From an uncultured Arenimonas sp. (GTDB taxonomy: Bacteria > Pseudomonadota > Gammaproteobacteria > Xanthomonadales > Xanthomonadaceae): a DNA stretch of 56,628 nt. Position numbers and translations under genes: made by a program. Position 1 is the first letter of the stretch; every line of letters starts with the position of its first letter. The stretch spans positions 1 through 56,628 of the forward strand of contig CAMLKR010000004.1 in the NCBI GenBank assembly GCA_946480565.1. The letters are read 5' to 3'. Positions 43,491 through 52,875 of this stretch are shown in pieces. The notes under the pieces were generated by a model that worked only from the letters and a program-made list of their open reading frames with translations, ran no database searches and was not told where the DNA came from.

Positions 43491-45835
43491 GGCGTGGGAC
43501 TCGCGGAGTGGGACGGAAGGAGGGCGGCCTGGGGCCGGAAACAGGGCGAAAGCATCCAGACCAGGCCGATGCCCAGGCCCAGGCTGAGGCCGAAACTGTG
43601 CAGGGCCGGCGTGGCCGACAGCGCCAGCAGGCCAAAGGCCAGCAGGGTGCTGGCGGCGCCCAGCGAAACCGCGAGCCAGCTGGCCGGGTCGTCGCGATGT
43701 TCGAGCAGGAAGATGCCGTAGTCCACCCCGAAGCCGAGCAGCAGCAGCTGGGCCAGCACGCCGAACAGCTGCAGCGGTTCGCCCAGCCAGCCCAGCACGC
43801 CGAGGCTCAGGGTCGCGGCCACGGCCGTGGGCAGGAGCGCACGCCAGGCCCGGCTGCGGAAGCGCAGGAACAGCGCCAGGCCCACCGCGGCATAGGCGGC
43901 CACGAGCAGCCCGCCCATCATCCGCCGGTAGTGGCCCAGGGTCTCCGAGATGCGTGCGGTGCGGTCGATCCAGCGCACGCCGGGCAGACCTTCGGCGGCG
44001 GCTTCCAGCGCGGCGACGCCGTCGGGCGCCAGCCCCTCGAGCATCACCACGCTGCCCCAGCCCGCGCCCACCTGCCCCAGCCACAGCGGCCGCAGCGGTT
44101 CGGACACTGGCTGGGCCAGCCAGTCTTCGGGGGTTAGCGGGGCCGGTGCGGGCACCGCCGGCGGTGCGGGTTCGTCCAGCAGGGCGGACAGCGTCTGCAG
44201 CACGGCGGTTTCGGCGGCGGCGCTCAGCGCGTGGTCCGTGGACTGGCGGGCCGCCGAGGGCAGCCAGTCCGACACGGCGCGCCAGCCGCCCAGCCGGCCG
44301 TCTTCGCGCAGGCCACGCAGGCGATCGACCAGGGCTTCCTCCGCCCGCAGCACGCCCTCGGCGTCGGCGGCGGTGACGAGGAAAAACTGCGCCGGGCTGG
44401 GCAACCCCAGCACGCGGCCGATGCGCGCCTCCTGTGCCAGCAACTCCGGCGGCGAAGCCTGCAGGCTGCGAAGATCGTCGTCCACCTGCAGGCGCAGCAG
44501 CCCGGCCAGGGTGAAGGCCGCCACCAGCGCGGCAAGGCCGAGGCCGGCCGGCGTCGCCCGCCAGCGCGGCCAGCGCGAGAGGCTGCCGGCGACGGCGCGG
44601 GCGAAGCGGCCGGGCCGCGGCGCGGCGCGATCCAGCCAGGGGAACCAGAGCACCACGGTCAGGAAGGCGGCCGACAGCCCCGCCGCCGAGAACACCGCCA
44701 TCTGGCGCAATCCCGGGAAGGGCGCGATGGCCAGGGTGAGGTAGGCCAGCGCGCTGGTCACCAGCGCCAGCACCAGGCCCGGCAGCAGCTGCCGCATCAG
44801 CGGGCGGGGCGCGACGCCGGGCTGGCCCTGGCGGCTGGCGAACCAGTGGATGCCGTAATCCTCCGCCACGCCGACCAGGCTGGCGCCGAACACCAGGGTC
44901 AGCAGATGCACCTGGCCGAACAGCAGCGAGGTGGCGGCCACGCCGGCGGCCACGCCGATCAGCAGGGAGGCGGACACCAGCAGGATCGGCCGCAGGCTGC
45001 GGAAGGCCAGCCAGACCAGGGCGAGCACGGCCAGCAGCGAGCCCAGGCCGATGGTGTTCACTTCGCGGCTGGCCTGCACCGCGGCGGCTTCGGCATGCAG
45101 CGGCACGCCGCCCTGCAGGCTTTCGATGCCGCCGCCGGCGGCGCGATCCGCTGCCGCCGTCGCGGCGTCCAGCGCGTCCTGCAGTCGGCGCCGGCCGTCG
45201 AGCTGGAAGGCCGGCAGGCGGCTCTCGAAACGCAGCAGCGCCCAGTGTTTTCCGTCGGCCTGGAGCGACAGCAGGCCATCGCGCGGCTCCAGGCCGCGTC
45301 CGGCGCGCTGCTGCCACCAGTCCGGCCACAGGCCCAGCGGATCGTCCTGCCAGCGGCCGAGGCCGGTGCCTGACCCGGGCCCGTACAGGCGCGCCAGGGC
45401 CGGTTCCACCCAGGCCGCGGGGGCGATCGTCCGGAGCTGGTCGCGTTGCGACGGAGTCAGCAGTCCCCGCCGGTGCGGGGCGTAGAAGTCGACGGCCGCG
45501 GCAAGGCTCGCGTCCTGTCCCGGAATCGCCACCAGCAGGCGGGACTGCGGCGCGAGCTCGGCCAGGAAGACCTCGGCGGCGACGCGGCTGCGCGACCAGT
45601 CTTCGCTGCCCAGCAGCACGACCAGCTGGCGCGTCGCCGCGCCGGCGATGCGTTCGTTGGCCCGCCGCAGCAACGGGTCGTCGCCTTCCTGCGGCAGCAG
45701 GGCCATGACGTCGCTGTCCAGCCGGGCCTCGCGCCAGAAGCTGGCCTGCTGTGCGCCCAGCGCCGCGACGGCCAGCAGCCACAGCAGCGCCAGCGCCGGC
45801 CAGAGACGCCCGCGGGGTGGCGTCGGCTCAGTCAA
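43487..45835 (-). CDS. MMPL/RND-family exporter of the pigment cluster
   Basis: A 782-residue membrane protein with duplicated RND halves: two large periplasmic loops and two groups of five to six helices. These include VFGASLVGVAEDYGIHWFASR and its repeat LLLLGFGVDYGIFLLEHRDD, each with the conserved acidic residue before YG. This family in aryl-polyene clusters probably exports the lipid-anchored polyene with the LolA-like protein. The start is read as TTG at 45835, overlapping the lolA-like stop; no ATG fits. Confidence 0.88.
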   Translation of the reverse strand: MTEPTPPRGRLWPALALLWLLAVAALGAQQASFWREARLDSDVMALLPQEGDDPLLRRANERIAGAATRQLVVLLGSEDWSRSRVAAEVFLAELAPQSRLLVAIPGQDASLAAAVDFYAPHRRGLLTPSQRDQLRTIAPAAWVEPALARLYGPGSGTGLGRWQDDPLGLWPDWWQQRAGRGLEPRDGLLSLQADGKHWALLRFESRLPAFQLDGRRRLQDALDAATAAADRAAGGGIESLQGGVPLHAEAAAVQASREVNTIGLGSLLAVLALVWLAFRSLRPILLVSASLLIGVAAGVAATSLLFGQVHLLTLVFGASLVGVAEDYGIHWFASRQGQPGVAPRPLMRQLLPGLVLALVTSALAYLTLAIAPFPGLRQMAVFSAAGLSAAFLTVVLWFPWLDRAAPRPGRFARAVAGSLSRWPRWRATPAGLGLAALVAAFTLAGLLRLQVDDDLRSLQASPPELLAQEARIGRVLGLPSPAQFFLVTAADAEGVLRAEEALVDRLRGLREDGRLGGWRAVSDWLPSAARQSTDHALSAAAETAVLQTLSALLDEPAPPAVPAPAPLTPEDWLAQPVSEPLRPLWLGQVGAGWGSVVMLEGLAPDGVAALEAAAEGLPGVRWIDRTARISETLGHYRRMMGGLLVAAYAAVGLALFLRFRSRAWRALLPTAVAATLSLGVLGWLGEPLQLFGVLAQLLLLGFGVDYGIFLLEHRDDPASWLAVSLGAASTLLAFGLLALSATPALHSFGLSLGLGIGLVWMLSPCFRPQAALLPSHSASPTP

Positions 45836-46472
45836 AGCGGGCGGCCTCGGCGGCGGTCGGCGCGGCCGGCTGGTCGCTGAGCCCGAGGAAACGAAGCGTG
45901 GTGAGATCGCCGCCGGTTTCCTCGATCCGCACCTGGCGCACGTGGCGGTCGCCGCGCAGCTCGATGCGCGCGAACAGGCGCTTGAGCCTGGCCTCGCGCG
46001 GATGCAGGACCAGGGTCCAGGCGCCGTCCGCCAGCAGCGTTTCCTCGGCGTGGAACTGCGGCGCCAGCGCATCCAGGTCGCCGGCGACCAGGGCCATCAG
46101 CAGCGAGTTCACCGCCGCCATGCCTGGCGACGCCGCTGCGTCCAGCAGCACCCGCTGGCTGCCGTCGGGCAGTCGCGTCAGCAGTCGCTCGCGCGTCAGC
46201 AGCGTGCTGGACGCGAAGGGTTCGGTGGTGTCCCAGGCGACGCCGCGCTGGCGCAGCAGCAGGAAATCCCCGCGCGACACCAGCGGATTGCGGAAACCCT
46301 TGAGCTGCTTGCGCTGCTCGAAGCGGCCGCGCAGGACCTCCGGCTGGGTCAGCCGCGCCCGCACGCCGCCATCGCCCTGCCCGGCCGGCTCAGCGTCCTG
46401 CGCCGGAACCGGCGTCGCCGACAGCATCCAGGCCGTCACGACTACGGCCAGCGCGCGCCGCAGGGACGTCAC
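45828..46472 (-). CDS. LolA-like outer-membrane lipoprotein carrier
   Basis: A 214-residue periplasmic protein. A GTG start gives a signal peptide SLRRALAVVVTAWMLSATPVPAQ. The LolA-type fold follows with the conserved VLRGRFEQRKQLKGFRNPLVSRGDF and RQRGVAWDTTEPFASSTLLTR. In aryl-polyene clusters a LolA paralogue is thought to carry the lipidated product across the periplasm. The start overlaps the thioesterase stop (GTGA). Confidence 0.87.
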   Translation of the reverse strand: MTSLRRALAVVVTAWMLSATPVPAQDAEPAGQGDGGVRARLTQPEVLRGRFEQRKQLKGFRNPLVSRGDFLLLRQRGVAWDTTEPFASSTLLTRERLLTRLPDGSQRVLLDAAASPGMAAVNSLLMALVAGDLDALAPQFHAEETLLADGAWTLVLHPREARLKRLFARIELRGDRHVRQVRIEETGGDLTTLRFLGLSDQPAAPTAAEAARFD

Positions 46473-46885
46473 GGCGCCACGCCCAGCCGCGCCAGCAGCA
46501 CCGGCGGCGAGACGAAACACATCTCGCCCGTGCGCATGTCCACCGCCACCTGGATGCTGTGGGCGCGGGTCAGCACCTCGCCGGTGCCGGCATCCACGAC
46601 CTGGTAGTCGATCTTCAGCCGGTTCTCCCACTCGACGATCTCGGCGCGCACCTTCAGCGCCTGGCCGAAACGCGCCGAGCGCACGTATTTCACGCGCAGG
46701 TCCACGATCGGCCAGGCATAGCCGGACTCGCGCATCTGCGGGTAGTCGTAGTCGAAACGCTGCAGCAGGGCGCAGCGCGCCAGCTCCAGGTATTTCATGT
46801 AGTGGCCGTGCCAGACCACCTCCATCGGGTCGATGTCGTGGAAGGCAGGCGTCAGCCCGATCTCGGTGGACAGGTCAGTCCGCAT
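46469..46885 (-). CDS. Acyl-CoA/ACP thioesterase, hotdog fold (ApeK-type)
   Basis: A 138-residue 4-hydroxybenzoyl-CoA-thioesterase-like protein: FHDIDPMEVVWHGHYMKYLELAR carries the family Asp and His, and VRYVR-like VKYVRSARFGQALKV follows. In the E. coli aryl-polyene system the thioesterase ApeK has a proofreading or release role. The 5' end overlaps the ammonia-lyase gene by 11 bases. Confidence 0.88.
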   Translation of the reverse strand: MRTDLSTEIGLTPAFHDIDPMEVVWHGHYMKYLELARCALLQRFDYDYPQMRESGYAWPIVDLRVKYVRSARFGQALKVRAEIVEWENRLKIDYQVVDAGTGEVLTRAHSIQVAVDMRTGEMCFVSPPVLLARLGVAP

Positions 46886-48425
46886 AAAGGCTCCAGACTT
46901 CGCCCCGGATCGCCGCGAGCAGCTGGCGCAGCTCGACGTCCAGCGCGCGGTCCTCGACGATCAGCGGCAGGCGCGCGGCCAGGTCGGCCAGCATGGCCTC
47001 GGGCGCCGCCGGCAGCGGCGCGCCGCCGTCGATCGCCCGGCGCAGCGCCACGCCCTGGCGCGCGGTCACCAGCAGCGCGGCGACCACCTGTTCGGTCAGC
47101 TCGATCACGCGCAGGCAGTCGCGCGCGGCGATGGTGCCCATGCTGACCTTGTCCTGGTTGTGGCATTCGGTGGAGCGCGAGAACACCGAGGCCGGCATCG
47201 TCAGCTTCAAGGCTTCCGCGGTCCAGGCCGAGGCGCTGATCTGCAGGGCCTTGAGGCCGTGGTTGAGCGCGGCGCGGTCGCCGCTGGCGGCGCTGAGGTT
47301 GGCCGGCAGGCCGTGGCTGTAGCGCGCGTCCACCACCAGGGCCATCTGCCGGTCGAGCAGGTCGGCCAGGTTGGCCACCGCGTTCTTCAGCGAGTCCATC
47401 GCGAAGGCGACGTGGCCGCCGTAGAAGTGGCCGCCGTGCAGCACCATCTCCTGTTCGGCGTCGATGATCGGGTTGTCGTTGGCGCTGTTGAGCTCGTTCT
47501 CGATCTGGGTGCGCAGCCAGGGCAGCGCGTCCTCGAGCACGCCGATGACGTGCGGCGCGCAGCGCAGCGAATAGCGGTCCTGCAGGCGCTGCTCGTTGCG
47601 CGGCGGCCGGTCCGCCGCCAGGTCGGCGCGCAGCCGCGCGGCGATCCGCTGCTGGCCGGCGTGCGGCTTCACCGCGAACAAACTATGGTCGAAGTGGTGG
47701 GCATTGCCGGCGCTGGCGACCACGTTGAAGGCGGTGATGCGGGTAGCGAGCCGGCCCAGGTAGTCGGCGCGGCGCCAGGCCAGGCAGGCCAGCGCGGTCA
47801 TCACCGCGGTGCCGTTCATGATCGCCAGGCCTTCCTTGGGGCGCAGCGTCAGCGGCCCGAGGCCGTGCGCGGCGAGGGCGTCTGCAGCGGGTTTCACCTT
47901 GCCCTGGTGCCAGACCTCGCGTTCGCCGCAGAGAACCGCGGCGACGTAGGACAGCGGCGTCAGGTCGCCGCTGGCGCCGACCGAACCTTCGGCCGGGATC
48001 AGCGGCAGGATGTCGTGCGCCAGCAGCGCCTGCAGCTGCTGCAGCAGGCCCAGGCTGACGCCCGACACGCCCTGCGCCAGCGACTGCAGGCGCGCCAGCA
48101 GAACCGCGCGGGTTTCGTCCGGATCCAGGAACCGGCCCAGGCCGACGCCGTGGTAGGTGTAGAGGTGGCGCGGCAGCTCGGCCACCAGGGCCGGCGGGAT
48201 CGCCACCGTGCAGGAATCGCCGTAGCCGGTGCTGACGCCGTAGACCACGCCGTCCTCGGCGATCAGCCGGTCGACGAAGTCGGCGCCGCGGTTGATGCGC
48301 GCCTGGAAGCCGGCATCGTCCGAGAGCAGCGGACGGGCCCGGCCGGCGGCGACGTCGACCACGTCTTCGATCCGCAGCGGGCGGCCGTCGATGGCGAGGG
48401 GGCGCGGGTCAGGGCTGAGCGGCAT
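46875..48425 (-). CDS. MIO-type aromatic amino-acid ammonia lyase (HAL/PAL/TAL family)
   Basis: A 516-residue lyase. The Ala151-Ser152-Gly153 triad in GSVGASGDLTPL forms the MIO cofactor, and Tyr62 lies in YGVSTGYG. At the substrate-selectivity position, where histidine lyases have Ser-His and tyrosine lyases His-Leu, my manual alignment reads Tyr91-His92. It is buried in the pigment operon with overlaps on both sides, so it is more likely to supply a cinnamate- or coumarate-type starter than to degrade histidine; no other hut genes are near. Confidence 0.88.
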   Translation of the reverse strand: MPLSPDPRPLAIDGRPLRIEDVVDVAAGRARPLLSDDAGFQARINRGADFVDRLIAEDGVVYGVSTGYGDSCTVAIPPALVAELPRHLYTYHGVGLGRFLDPDETRAVLLARLQSLAQGVSGVSLGLLQQLQALLAHDILPLIPAEGSVGASGDLTPLSYVAAVLCGEREVWHQGKVKPAADALAAHGLGPLTLRPKEGLAIMNGTAVMTALACLAWRRADYLGRLATRITAFNVVASAGNAHHFDHSLFAVKPHAGQQRIAARLRADLAADRPPRNEQRLQDRYSLRCAPHVIGVLEDALPWLRTQIENELNSANDNPIIDAEQEMVLHGGHFYGGHVAFAMDSLKNAVANLADLLDRQMALVVDARYSHGLPANLSAASGDRAALNHGLKALQISASAWTAEALKLTMPASVFSRSTECHNQDKVSMGTIAARDCLRVIELTEQVVAALLVTARQGVALRRAIDGGAPLPAAPEAMLADLAARLPLIVEDRALDVELRQLLAAIRGEVWSLYAD

Positions 48426-49368
48426 GGCGGGCGGTGTCCCAGAAGGGGTAGAAGTTGAACCAGTCGTAGGGCGATTCTCGCAGGCTGGCGGTCATCCAGC
48501 GCGCGAACTGGCCGGCGCAGGCGTCCAGGCCGGCCTGGCGGTCGGCGCGGTCCAGCACCACCCGCCCGAACATCGGCTCGATGCGCGCGCGGTAGCCATC
48601 GCCGGAATGCAGGCAGGACAGCAGCCAGACCGGGCAGCGCAGCACCGCGGCGATCAGGTAGGGCCCGGCCGGCAGGTCGGCCGGCGCGCCCAGGAACGGC
48701 GCGCGGGCGATGCGGTCTCCCGACACCGGCACTCGGTCGCCGGCGATCGCGATGAACTCGCCGCTGGCGACGCGGTCGGCCAGCAGCATCGCCGTCGTCG
48801 GCGAGAAGTCGGTGACCTGCATCAGGCGCACCGTCGCCTGCGGGTTCAGCCGCAGCAGGATGCGGTTGAAGCGTTGCGCATGGGCGGTGTGCACCAGGAT
48901 CGTCACGCGCAGCCCTTCTCGCCAGCCCGCCGCCATCTGCATCAGTTCCAGGCAGCCCATGTGCGCGGTGACGATCACGCCGCCCTGCCCGGCCTGCGAC
49001 GACCGCAGCATGCTGTCGTGCCCCTGGAAATCCACGCGCTCGCGCGGGTAGCGGCCGCCGATGGCCAGCATCTTGTCCAGCAGCGTCTCGGCGAAGCAGG
49101 CGAAATGCCGCAGGCTTTCGCGGGCGCCGGGCCGGCGCGCGAACAGGCCGGGTTCGGCGGCGTGCAGCCGCCGCAGGTAGTCCAGCGAGGCCTGCCGCGC
49201 CACCGGACGCCCCAGCCAATAGGCGAACACCACCGGGTAGAGGCAGATCCGGAACGGCCAGCGCCCCAGCAGGCGGTAGATGCCATACAGCAGCCAGGTG
49301 CCGCCGACGAAGGTCGACTCCCCCAGCTGCGCCCAGTGCCGGGCGCCGGTGCTCACGGCCTGCTCCAT
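48409..49368 (-). CDS. LpxL/HtrB-like lysophospholipid acyltransferase
   Basis: A 319-residue membrane-associated acyltransferase. A hydrophobic N-terminus (STFVGGTWLLYGIYRLLG) is followed by the HxxxxE active site in TAHMGCLELMQ, IAGDRVPVSGD, and a C-terminal PYDWFNFYPFW block typical of lauroyl-transferase relatives. In E. coli the equivalent is fused to the glycosyltransferase; here it is split. It probably attaches an acyl group or the polyene chain to the lipid anchor. Confidence 0.88.
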   Translation of the reverse strand: MEQAVSTGARHWAQLGESTFVGGTWLLYGIYRLLGRWPFRICLYPVVFAYWLGRPVARQASLDYLRRLHAAEPGLFARRPGARESLRHFACFAETLLDKMLAIGGRYPRERVDFQGHDSMLRSSQAGQGGVIVTAHMGCLELMQMAAGWREGLRVTILVHTAHAQRFNRILLRLNPQATVRLMQVTDFSPTTAMLLADRVASGEFIAIAGDRVPVSGDRIARAPFLGAPADLPAGPYLIAAVLRCPVWLLSCLHSGDGYRARIEPMFGRVVLDRADRQAGLDACAGQFARWMTASLRESPYDWFNFYPFWDTARHAAQP

Positions 49369-50105
49369 TTGCGCGCCAGCAGGCGCGGCAGCCGCCGCAA
49401 CATTCCGAAGAACAGCCGCGCATGCATGGCCGAGATGCGCAGGTTGTCGCGCCACAGGTCGAAGTGCGAGACGCCGTCCTCGGGATAGGTGACCCGGGTC
49501 GGCCGGTTGCGCACCGGCACGCCGGTCCAATGCAGGCGGACGATGATCTCGGTGTCGAAATCCATGCGCCGGCCGACGTGCGCGCCTTCGATCAGGGCCA
49601 GCGTGGGCGCCAGCGGGTAGACGCGGAAACCGCACATCGAATCGGCGATGTCGAAGGACAGCGTATTGATCCAGACCCAGACGTGGGTGGCGTAACGCCC
49701 GTAGAGCCGGCCGCGCGGCACCGAGGCGTCGTACACCGGACGGCCATTGATCACCGCGCCGGGTTCGGCCCGGGCCATGGCCAGGAAGGCCGGCACGTCG
49801 GCAGCCTCGTGCTGGCCGTCGGCATCGAGCTGCAGCACATGGCTGTGGCCGCGGCGGCCGGCCTCGCGCAGGCCGGCCATCACGGCGGCGCCCTTGCCCT
49901 GGTTGGAGTCCAGCCGCAGCAGCGAGAGCCACTGCGGTTCGGCCGCCACCCGCGCCCGCAGCACCGCGGCGCATTCGGCGCCCGATCCGTCGTCCACCAG
50001 CAGGCAGGGCACGCCGTGGGGCCGCAGCCGTGCCAGCAGCGGACCGATGGCGCGCTCATGGTCGAACACCGGGATGACCAGCAGCGGAGAGAAGGCGGCG
50101 CTCAT
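49353..50105 (-). CDS. Family 2 glycosyltransferase
   Basis: A 250-residue GT-A enzyme: LLVIPVFDHERAIGPLLARL, LLVDDGSG, NQGKGAAVMAG, the metal-binding QLDADGQHEAADVP, and SMCGFRVYP with FDTEIIVRLHW. It resembles dolichyl-phosphate-mannose synthase-like transferases without a membrane tail. In aryl-polyene clusters this enzyme family likely adds a sugar to the lipid anchor of the polyene. Overlaps the acyltransferase gene by 16 bases. Confidence 0.9.
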   Translation of the reverse strand: MSAAFSPLLVIPVFDHERAIGPLLARLRPHGVPCLLVDDGSGAECAAVLRARVAAEPQWLSLLRLDSNQGKGAAVMAGLREAGRRGHSHVLQLDADGQHEAADVPAFLAMARAEPGAVINGRPVYDASVPRGRLYGRYATHVWVWINTLSFDIADSMCGFRVYPLAPTLALIEGAHVGRRMDFDTEIIVRLHWTGVPVRNRPTRVTYPEDGVSHFDLWRDNLRISAMHARLFFGMLRRLPRLLARKWSRP

Positions 50106-51787
50106 CCGGCGCCTTCCGTCGGCGGGAAACGCAGGCGCCCGCTGGCGTGCACGCCGTGGTCGGAGGTGAAGCGGAATCCGAGCTGGGCGGTAGCCGGCGT
50201 CCAGTCCAGATCCACCTGCAGGTGCACGCCGGGGCGCACCAGGTGCTGGAACTTGACGGCCTCCATGCGCTGCAGGCCGCCGCGCAGGCCGAAGGCCTCG
50301 CGGCCCAGGCGCACCGCCCAGTCGATCAGGGCCACGCCCGGCAACACCGCCGCCTGCGGGAAGTGGCCCTCGAAGGCGGCCAGCTCGGGCACGACGTCCA
50401 GCGCCAGGCGCGCCTGGGTCGGCGTGCGTTCCCGCCACTGCGGCTCGGGCATGTGCGGGCGGAACAGCTCGGCGAGCCGGCGTTCGCTGGTCTTGCCCTG
50501 CGCGTCGGCGGGCAGGGAGTCGAGGAAGCGCCAGCGCCGCGGCAGCGCGATCGCTTCGGCGTGGCCCGACAGCCAGTCGCGCAGGCGCGTGGCCAGCGCG
50601 GCCCGGCCCTGCTGTTCCAGGCAGGCCCGGCCGGCCGCGCTGGGAACGGCGGCGACCGCGACCAGGATGCGATGCCCCGGCAGCGCCAGCACCCGCGCCT
50701 CGTCCAGCAGCGGCGAGGCCTGCAGGCGGCGCTCGATCGCGCTCAGCGAAATGCGGCGCTCTTCCAGCTTGACGATGCGATCGGCCCGCCCGCGCAGTTC
50801 GAAGCCGCCCCCGGGCGCGGCGATCGCGCGGTCCTGGGTCCGGTGCCAGCCGTCGTCGGGAAGGTGCGGGGACCTCAGCTCCAGCAGTCCGTCGGACAGG
50901 CGCCAGTCCACGCCGGGAAGCGGACGCCATGGCGGCGCCGCGCCGCCGGCCTGGCGCCAGGCGATGCCGCCGGTTTCGGTGCTGCCCAAGATTTCGATCG
51001 CCGCCCGTCCCCAAAGGCGCCGCACGTCGTGGGCGGCGTCGGCGGGCAGCGGGCCGCCGGACGAAAACACCGCGCGCAGGCCCGTCGTCAGTTTGCGCCA
51101 GTCCTGGTTCGCCGGCAGGCGCTTGAGGTGCGCCGGGCTGGCCACCAGCACCAGCGGCGAAGGCCCCAGCACCGTGAGCTCCTCGTTGTAGGCCAGGCGG
51201 CGCGGCGCGAACCGGCGCCGCGCCGACAGTGGCCACAGGATGCGGAACAGCAGGCCGTAGATGTGCTGGTGCGACACCGTTCCGTGCACCACCGCGTCGC
51301 CCAGGGCCGCGCCGAACTGCGCTTCCAGCGCGTCGACCTCGCGGTCGAGCTGGCGCAGGGTCTTGGCGATGGCGCCGGGCTCGCCGGTCGAGCCCGAGGT
51401 GAACAGCACCAGCCGGCAGACGTCGGGATCCAGGGTGTGGCCCCCTGCTCCCTCCGTCGTCGCGCCGGCCCGCAGCGCGCCGGGAAAGTCCCCCGCCCAG
51501 CCATGGACGCGGGCGCGGAGCCGGTCCAGAGTCGCGGGCAGCGTGTCGCCCGGAAGCCACAGCGTCTTGCCGGCGAGCCAGCCGCCGAACAGTGCCGCCG
51601 CGAACTCGAAGCCGTCCTCGAGGTGCAGCGCTTGTTGATCGCCCGATGTGGCAGCGAACGCCGCGCGCCAGGCATCGATGCGCACCAGGAAATCGGCGCG
51701 GTCGCGTTCTGGCGTTATCGCCAGCGTCGGCGCCGCGGCGCCGGCCAGGGCGACGCACGCCAGCGGAAGCCGCGCCTCAGGCCCCAT
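50102..51787 (-). CDS. AMP-dependent aryl ligase fused to ApeI-type dehydratase
   Basis: A 561-residue two-domain protein. The adenylate-forming domain (about 1-440) has LVLFTSGSTGEPG (127-138), ILGSTETGGIAWR and LRGRADRIVKLEERRIS, and should load an aromatic acid onto the carrier protein (ApeH role). The C-terminal 115 residues form a hotdog domain: LAAFEGHFPQAAVLPGVALID (split at the catalytic His), as in FabA/ApeI dehydratases. In E. coli ApeH and ApeI are separate. The fusion ties starter loading to double-bond formation. Confidence 0.9.
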   Translation of the reverse strand: MGPEARLPLACVALAGAAAPTLAITPERDRADFLVRIDAWRAAFAATSGDQQALHLEDGFEFAAALFGGWLAGKTLWLPGDTLPATLDRLRARVHGWAGDFPGALRAGATTEGAGGHTLDPDVCRLVLFTSGSTGEPGAIAKTLRQLDREVDALEAQFGAALGDAVVHGTVSHQHIYGLLFRILWPLSARRRFAPRRLAYNEELTVLGPSPLVLVASPAHLKRLPANQDWRKLTTGLRAVFSSGGPLPADAAHDVRRLWGRAAIEILGSTETGGIAWRQAGGAAPPWRPLPGVDWRLSDGLLELRSPHLPDDGWHRTQDRAIAAPGGGFELRGRADRIVKLEERRISLSAIERRLQASPLLDEARVLALPGHRILVAVAAVPSAAGRACLEQQGRAALATRLRDWLSGHAEAIALPRRWRFLDSLPADAQGKTSERRLAELFRPHMPEPQWRERTPTQARLALDVVPELAAFEGHFPQAAVLPGVALIDWAVRLGREAFGLRGGLQRMEAVKFQHLVRPGVHLQVDLDWTPATAQLGFRFTSDHGVHASGRLRFPPTEGAG

Positions 51788-52310
51788 GGCGCGGCCGCAG
51801 CAGGCGTTCGCCCAGGAACATCGCGCCGATCAGCCCGTAGGCGATCAGGCCGTTGTACAGCGCCCAGGTGGCGTCGGTGGCGGCAAGCGCGGTCCACAGC
51901 GCGATGCCACCGTTGACCGCGAAGAACAGGCACCAGGCCTGGGTCACGCGGGTGACGTAGGGAATGGCGGCAGCGGGCAGGTCCGGCGTCTGCAGCCGCG
52001 CCAGGCGTTCGATCACGGTCGGCGGGTGCCGCAGGCTGGTCGCGAAGACCGCCAGCAGCGTGGCGTTGACCAGCACCGGGTAGAGCTTGAGCGGCAGCCC
52101 GTCGTTGCTGACCCAGCTGGCGGCCACCAGCGCACAGGCGCCGGCGGCGGCGGCCAGCCAGACCTTCTCGCGCGTGGCCAGGGCCCGCAGCAGGGCGAGC
52201 GCCAGCAGGAACAGCGCCACCCAGCGCGGCTCGAACCTCGCCAGTCCATACCAGACCGCGAGCGGATACAGCAGGGTCGCCAGCCAGGCCAGGGCCGCCG
52301 CGGCGCGCAT
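51777..52310 (-). CDS. COG4648-type membrane protein
   Basis: A 177-residue inner-membrane protein with five to six helices (LAWLATLLYPLAVWYGL, WVALFLLALALLRAL, VWLAAAAGACALVAASWV, LYPVLVNATLLAVFATSL, WCLFFAVNGGIALWTALA, LYNGLIAYGLIGAMFLGE). The family is found almost only in aryl-polyene clusters, where its role is unknown. It sits between the second carrier protein and the ligase, with an 11-base overlap to the ligase. Confidence 0.85.
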   Translation of the reverse strand: MRAAAALAWLATLLYPLAVWYGLARFEPRWVALFLLALALLRALATREKVWLAAAAGACALVAASWVSNDGLPLKLYPVLVNATLLAVFATSLRHPPTVIERLARLQTPDLPAAAIPYVTRVTQAWCLFFAVNGGIALWTALAATDATWALYNGLIAYGLIGAMFLGERLLRPRHGA

Positions 52311-52580
52311 TCAGTCGCCCGCGTGCGATTCGGCGCCCGCGTGCATCATGCCGTGCAGGGCGTCCACCACGTCCTGCACGCTGCGCACCGAGCGGAAGGC
52401 CTCCGGCTTGAGGTTGCCGCCGAGCAGCGGCTTGAGCTGCACGATCAGGTCCACCGCGTCGATGCTGTCGATGTCCAGGTCCTCGCCGAGTTTCGACTCC
52501 GGGCTCACCCTGGCCGGGTCGATGCCGAAGGTGTCGTGGAGAATGGCGACGATGCGCTGGAAAAGCTGGTCCTTGGTCAT
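52311..52580 (-). CDS. Acyl carrier protein 2 (ApeF-type)
   Basis: An 89-residue carrier protein with the phosphopantetheine attachment Ser39 in LDIDSIDAVDL and an EDLDIDS acidic helix as in type II fatty-acid/polyketide carriers. It holds the growing polyene or the aromatic starter. It follows the first carrier-protein gene by 34 bases. The PPTase at 37017-37694 is the likely activating enzyme. Confidence 0.93.
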   Translation of the reverse strand: MTKDQLFQRIVAILHDTFGIDPARVSPESKLGEDLDIDSIDAVDLIVQLKPLLGGNLKPEAFRSVRSVQDVVDALHGMMHAGAESHAGD

Positions 52581-52614
52581 GGTCTTGCTCGTGCGCTGCG
52601 ACGGCCGGGGGGCC

Positions 52615-52875
52615 TTACTGCTTGCGGTTGGCCGCCACGAACGCGCTGAGCGCACGCACGCTGGCGAAATGCTGGCGGGTTTCCTCGGAGTCGGCGGCCA
52701 GCGTCACGCCATAGCGCTTCTGCAGGGCCAGGCCGAGTTCCAGGGCGTCGATCGAGTCCAGGCCCAGGCCCTCGTTGAACAGCGGCGCCTCGGAGTCGAT
52801 GTCGTCCACCGTGACGTCCTCGAGGGACATCGTGGTGATGATCAGTTCCTTGATTTCAGGTTCCAGCGCCAACAC
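52615..52875 (-). CDS. Acyl carrier protein 1 (ApeE-type)
   Basis: An 86-residue carrier protein with Ser41 in GLGLDSIDALELGLAL. The start is read as GTG at 52875 with GGAG 7 bases upstream, inside the end of the acyltransferase gene (20-base overlap). Upstream in-frame codons belong to that gene's shadow. Two distinct carriers in tandem are the rule in aryl-polyene clusters. Confidence 0.9.
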   Translation of the reverse strand: MLALEPEIKELIITTMSLEDVTVDDIDSEAPLFNEGLGLDSIDALELGLALQKRYGVTLAADSEETRQHFASVRALSAFVAANRKQ

